A stretch of DNA of 64,000 bases from Oleiphilus messinensis. Lineage in GTDB: Bacteria; Pseudomonadota; Gammaproteobacteria; Pseudomonadales; Oleiphilaceae. The DNA lies in NCBI RefSeq assembly GCF_002162375.1, contig NZ_CP021425.1, positions 4,109,001 through 4,173,000 on the forward strand, read 5' to 3'. The notes under the pieces are model-generated. The model ran no database searches. It saw nothing but the letters and a program-made list of their open reading frames with translations, and was not told where the DNA came from. Position numbers and translations under genes: made by a program. Positions 62,852-64,000 of the stretch are shown piece by piece; positions within the stretch are counted from its first letter, which is position 1, and the number at the start of each line of letters is the position of its first letter.

Positions 62852-63814
62852 TTATTTGGACAACTCAAATTGCCATAGCGGAAGGCGTTCCCATTCCAAT
62901 GGAAATCCCATTCTTTTGTAATCGATATCATATTTCTTAATTAATTCAGCCAAGCCTTTTGCCCAATTAGATTCTGGACAAATAACCGTCATTAGGTGTT
63001 GAACAACAACCAATGTGTTATAGATCTTATGCTCAGTCTTATTCGCACTATCGACGTAAATATTATCTCGAAGGCCTGCAGGTTTACCTCTCGGCAATGG
63101 CATCTTTTTCGTCAAATGCCTATTCCATATTCGACTATGATGAGCGCAAACGTTTCGTACATAAGTTATGTGCTCCAAGAATCCTTCTAGAAAGCCTTCA
63201 TCAAACTCGTAAGTCTTGGATATGTTACGCCTAACATTGTATGCCTTTAAGTTTGCATAAAGACGTGACAACAACCCCAGTGACATAACCTCACAACTCA
63301 CCCATGCAGGTGGTAACTCCTCGTCGTAATTGTCGTTGTAATGCTTAATAAAAACTTCATCACTTCGCTCAACATGTTCTTTCAAATCTGCAATGTCTTT
63401 AAAAAGTCGCCTCTCGTCTTTTCTCAAACCTTTTGTATTTGCGAGATAACCATGTGGCCCATATGCATGACTGATGTGATATGCCCACTGAGTTCGAAAA
63501 GACACTTCAATTCGTTCAATCGCATCTAGCAAGTGCAAACGAAATTCACGGTCAAATAAGTAGTGATTGAGTATTGTCTCGAACTGAGTGCCGTCGGCAA
63601 ATTGATGAGGGTTACGACTAGTTTCAAAAGGAAGCCAATATGCTTCCAAGCGGTAATAGTTGATATGGGATAGATAGTGAACTGCTTTCTCTTTGTCAGA
63701 AAAGCACATGCCTCTACTAGCAAGAAGCTCTAATTGATCTTCAAAGCTCTTTGCTGGCTTATTAAATTCCAAACTCACCCCTGGATTATTATAGTTATTT
63801 AGGGCCAGAAACAA
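62852..63814 (-). CDS. Abi_2 (AbiD/AbiF)-family abortive-infection protein
   Basis: A HEPN-fold protein of about 320 residues. The family signature is seen in SFEDQLELLASRG, HYLSHINYYRLEAYWLPF, in short YLSHINYYRLEAYW, and the HEPN RNase motif R-N-x3-H in YVRNVCAHHSRIWNR (Arg220, His225 of the long reading). Such proteins cause abortive infection; some close relatives are toxins silenced by a small structured RNA next to the gene. The start is uncertain: the long frame starts with TTG at 63814, and a GTG at 63778 begins the conserved part more closely. It leads the abi-mod-res operon. Confidence 0.85.
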   Translation of the reverse strand: MFLALNNYNNPGVSLEFNKPAKSFEDQLELLASRGMCFSDKEKAVHYLSHINYYRLEAYWLPFETSRNPHQFADGTQFETILNHYLFDREFRLHLLDAIERIEVSFRTQWAYHISHAYGPHGYLANTKGLRKDERRLFKDIADLKEHVERSDEVFIKHYNDNYDEELPPAWVSCEVMSLGLLSRLYANLKAYNVRRNISKTYEFDEGFLEGFLEHITYVRNVCAHHSRIWNRHLTKKMPLPRGKPAGLRDNIYVDSANKTEHKIYNTLVVVQHLMTVICPESNWAKGLAELIKKYDIDYKRMGFPLEWERLPLWQFELSK

Positions 63815-63817
63815 ATA

Positions 63818-63895
63818 ACCCGCCAGTTTGAGGATATTCCGAAGAACATAGCCTGGGCGGGTATTGTTGGGAGTAATTATAGTTTTTACTCCTCA
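63818..63895 (-). ncRNA. Two-hairpin structured leader upstream of the abi gene, possible RNA antitoxin
   Basis: Upstream of the abi start lie ACCCGCC (63818-63824 region) pairing with GGCGGGT (about 63857-63863), a stem with a long inner region, and GGAGTAA (63870-63876) pairing with TTACTCC (63886-63892). Strong stems are consistent with a structured RNA, which AbiF-type toxins are reported to use as antitoxin. This is a prediction by eye; a leader attenuator or operator is an alternative. The rest, 63896-64000, shows nothing I recognise. Confidence 0.35.
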
Positions 63896-64000
63896 ATTTT
63901 CAAGCATTCTTGAACTTCTAAACCCTAGATTTCATCACAGTTTACAAATTATATAGGTCATTATTGAGTAATTTTTTATACATTTCAATCACCTATAAAG

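Overview
The window is a stretch of gammaproteobacterial chromosome ending in a defence island. The gene orders dnaE-tilS-pyrG-kdsA-eno-ftsB-ispD-ispF-truD-surE-pcm-nlpD-rpoS, arsC-wrbA-DUF2069, hda/DUF2066/purM/purN, rnfABCDGE-nth and mtnBDC resemble Pseudomonadales/Oceanospirillales-type genomes. A Tat-linked GMC oxidoreductase pair, a LolA-like protein and an AMACR-like CoA transferase would suit an oil- or lipid-using marine relative such as Alcanivorax or Ketobacter, but that placement is inference from gene order and protein likeness only.

Layout. 1-12 kb: a ParA ATPase cut by the window edge, hda, a PgsA-like phosphatidyltransferase, a DUF2066 protein, purM and purN (purine synthesis), avtA, DUF416, a class II aldolase, dcd, apbC/mrp and metG. 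12-19 kb: a complete Rnf electron-transport operon with nth as its last gene. 19-28 kb: a small unknown gene, a chalcone-isomerase-like exported protein, then the rpoS/nlpD/popT-like/pcm/surE/truD/ispF/ispD/ftsB block on the minus strand. 28-37 kb: eno, kdsA, pyrG, tilS, dnaE. 37-52 kb: a thioredoxin-like lipoprotein, arsC, wrbA, DUF2069, a GspE-type ATPase, a LolA-like protein, the Tat/GMC oxidoreductase pair, DUF3080, methionine-salvage mtnC-mtnD-mtnB, a CoA transferase, an AraC regulator and a GAF/GGDEF protein. Up to here the window is mainly orderly core chromosome.

52-64 kb: two tandem initiator tRNA-Met genes under one strong promoter, followed by AT-richer foreign DNA. A large serine recombinase remnant reads straight into the second tRNA gene, marking it as the attachment site. 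The remnant has lost its catalytic N-terminus and carries a frameshift in a G8 tract. Abutting it head to head is the 5'-truncated end of a probable reverse-transcriptase-like protein, translationally coupled to a gene that, once an inserted IS66 element is removed at its 8-bp target duplication, reads as one intact 246-residue protein with a PD-(D/E)xK nuclease signature. The IS66 element is itself broken by a frameshift and by a nested IS3 element with a 3-bp target duplication. Beyond the insertion lies a convergent operon of an Abi_2/AbiF-type HEPN protein, a type III Mod methyltransferase and a type III Res helicase-nuclease, preceded by two hairpins that could be a structured RNA.

Most notable signals: the wrecked RT-like/nuclease module rebuilt from both sides of the IS66; the AbiF-Mod-Res operon with a structured leader; ispD, whose essential CTP-binding N-terminus can only be translated from a non-standard AUC codon; and a three-fold repeated charged tail on RnfC.
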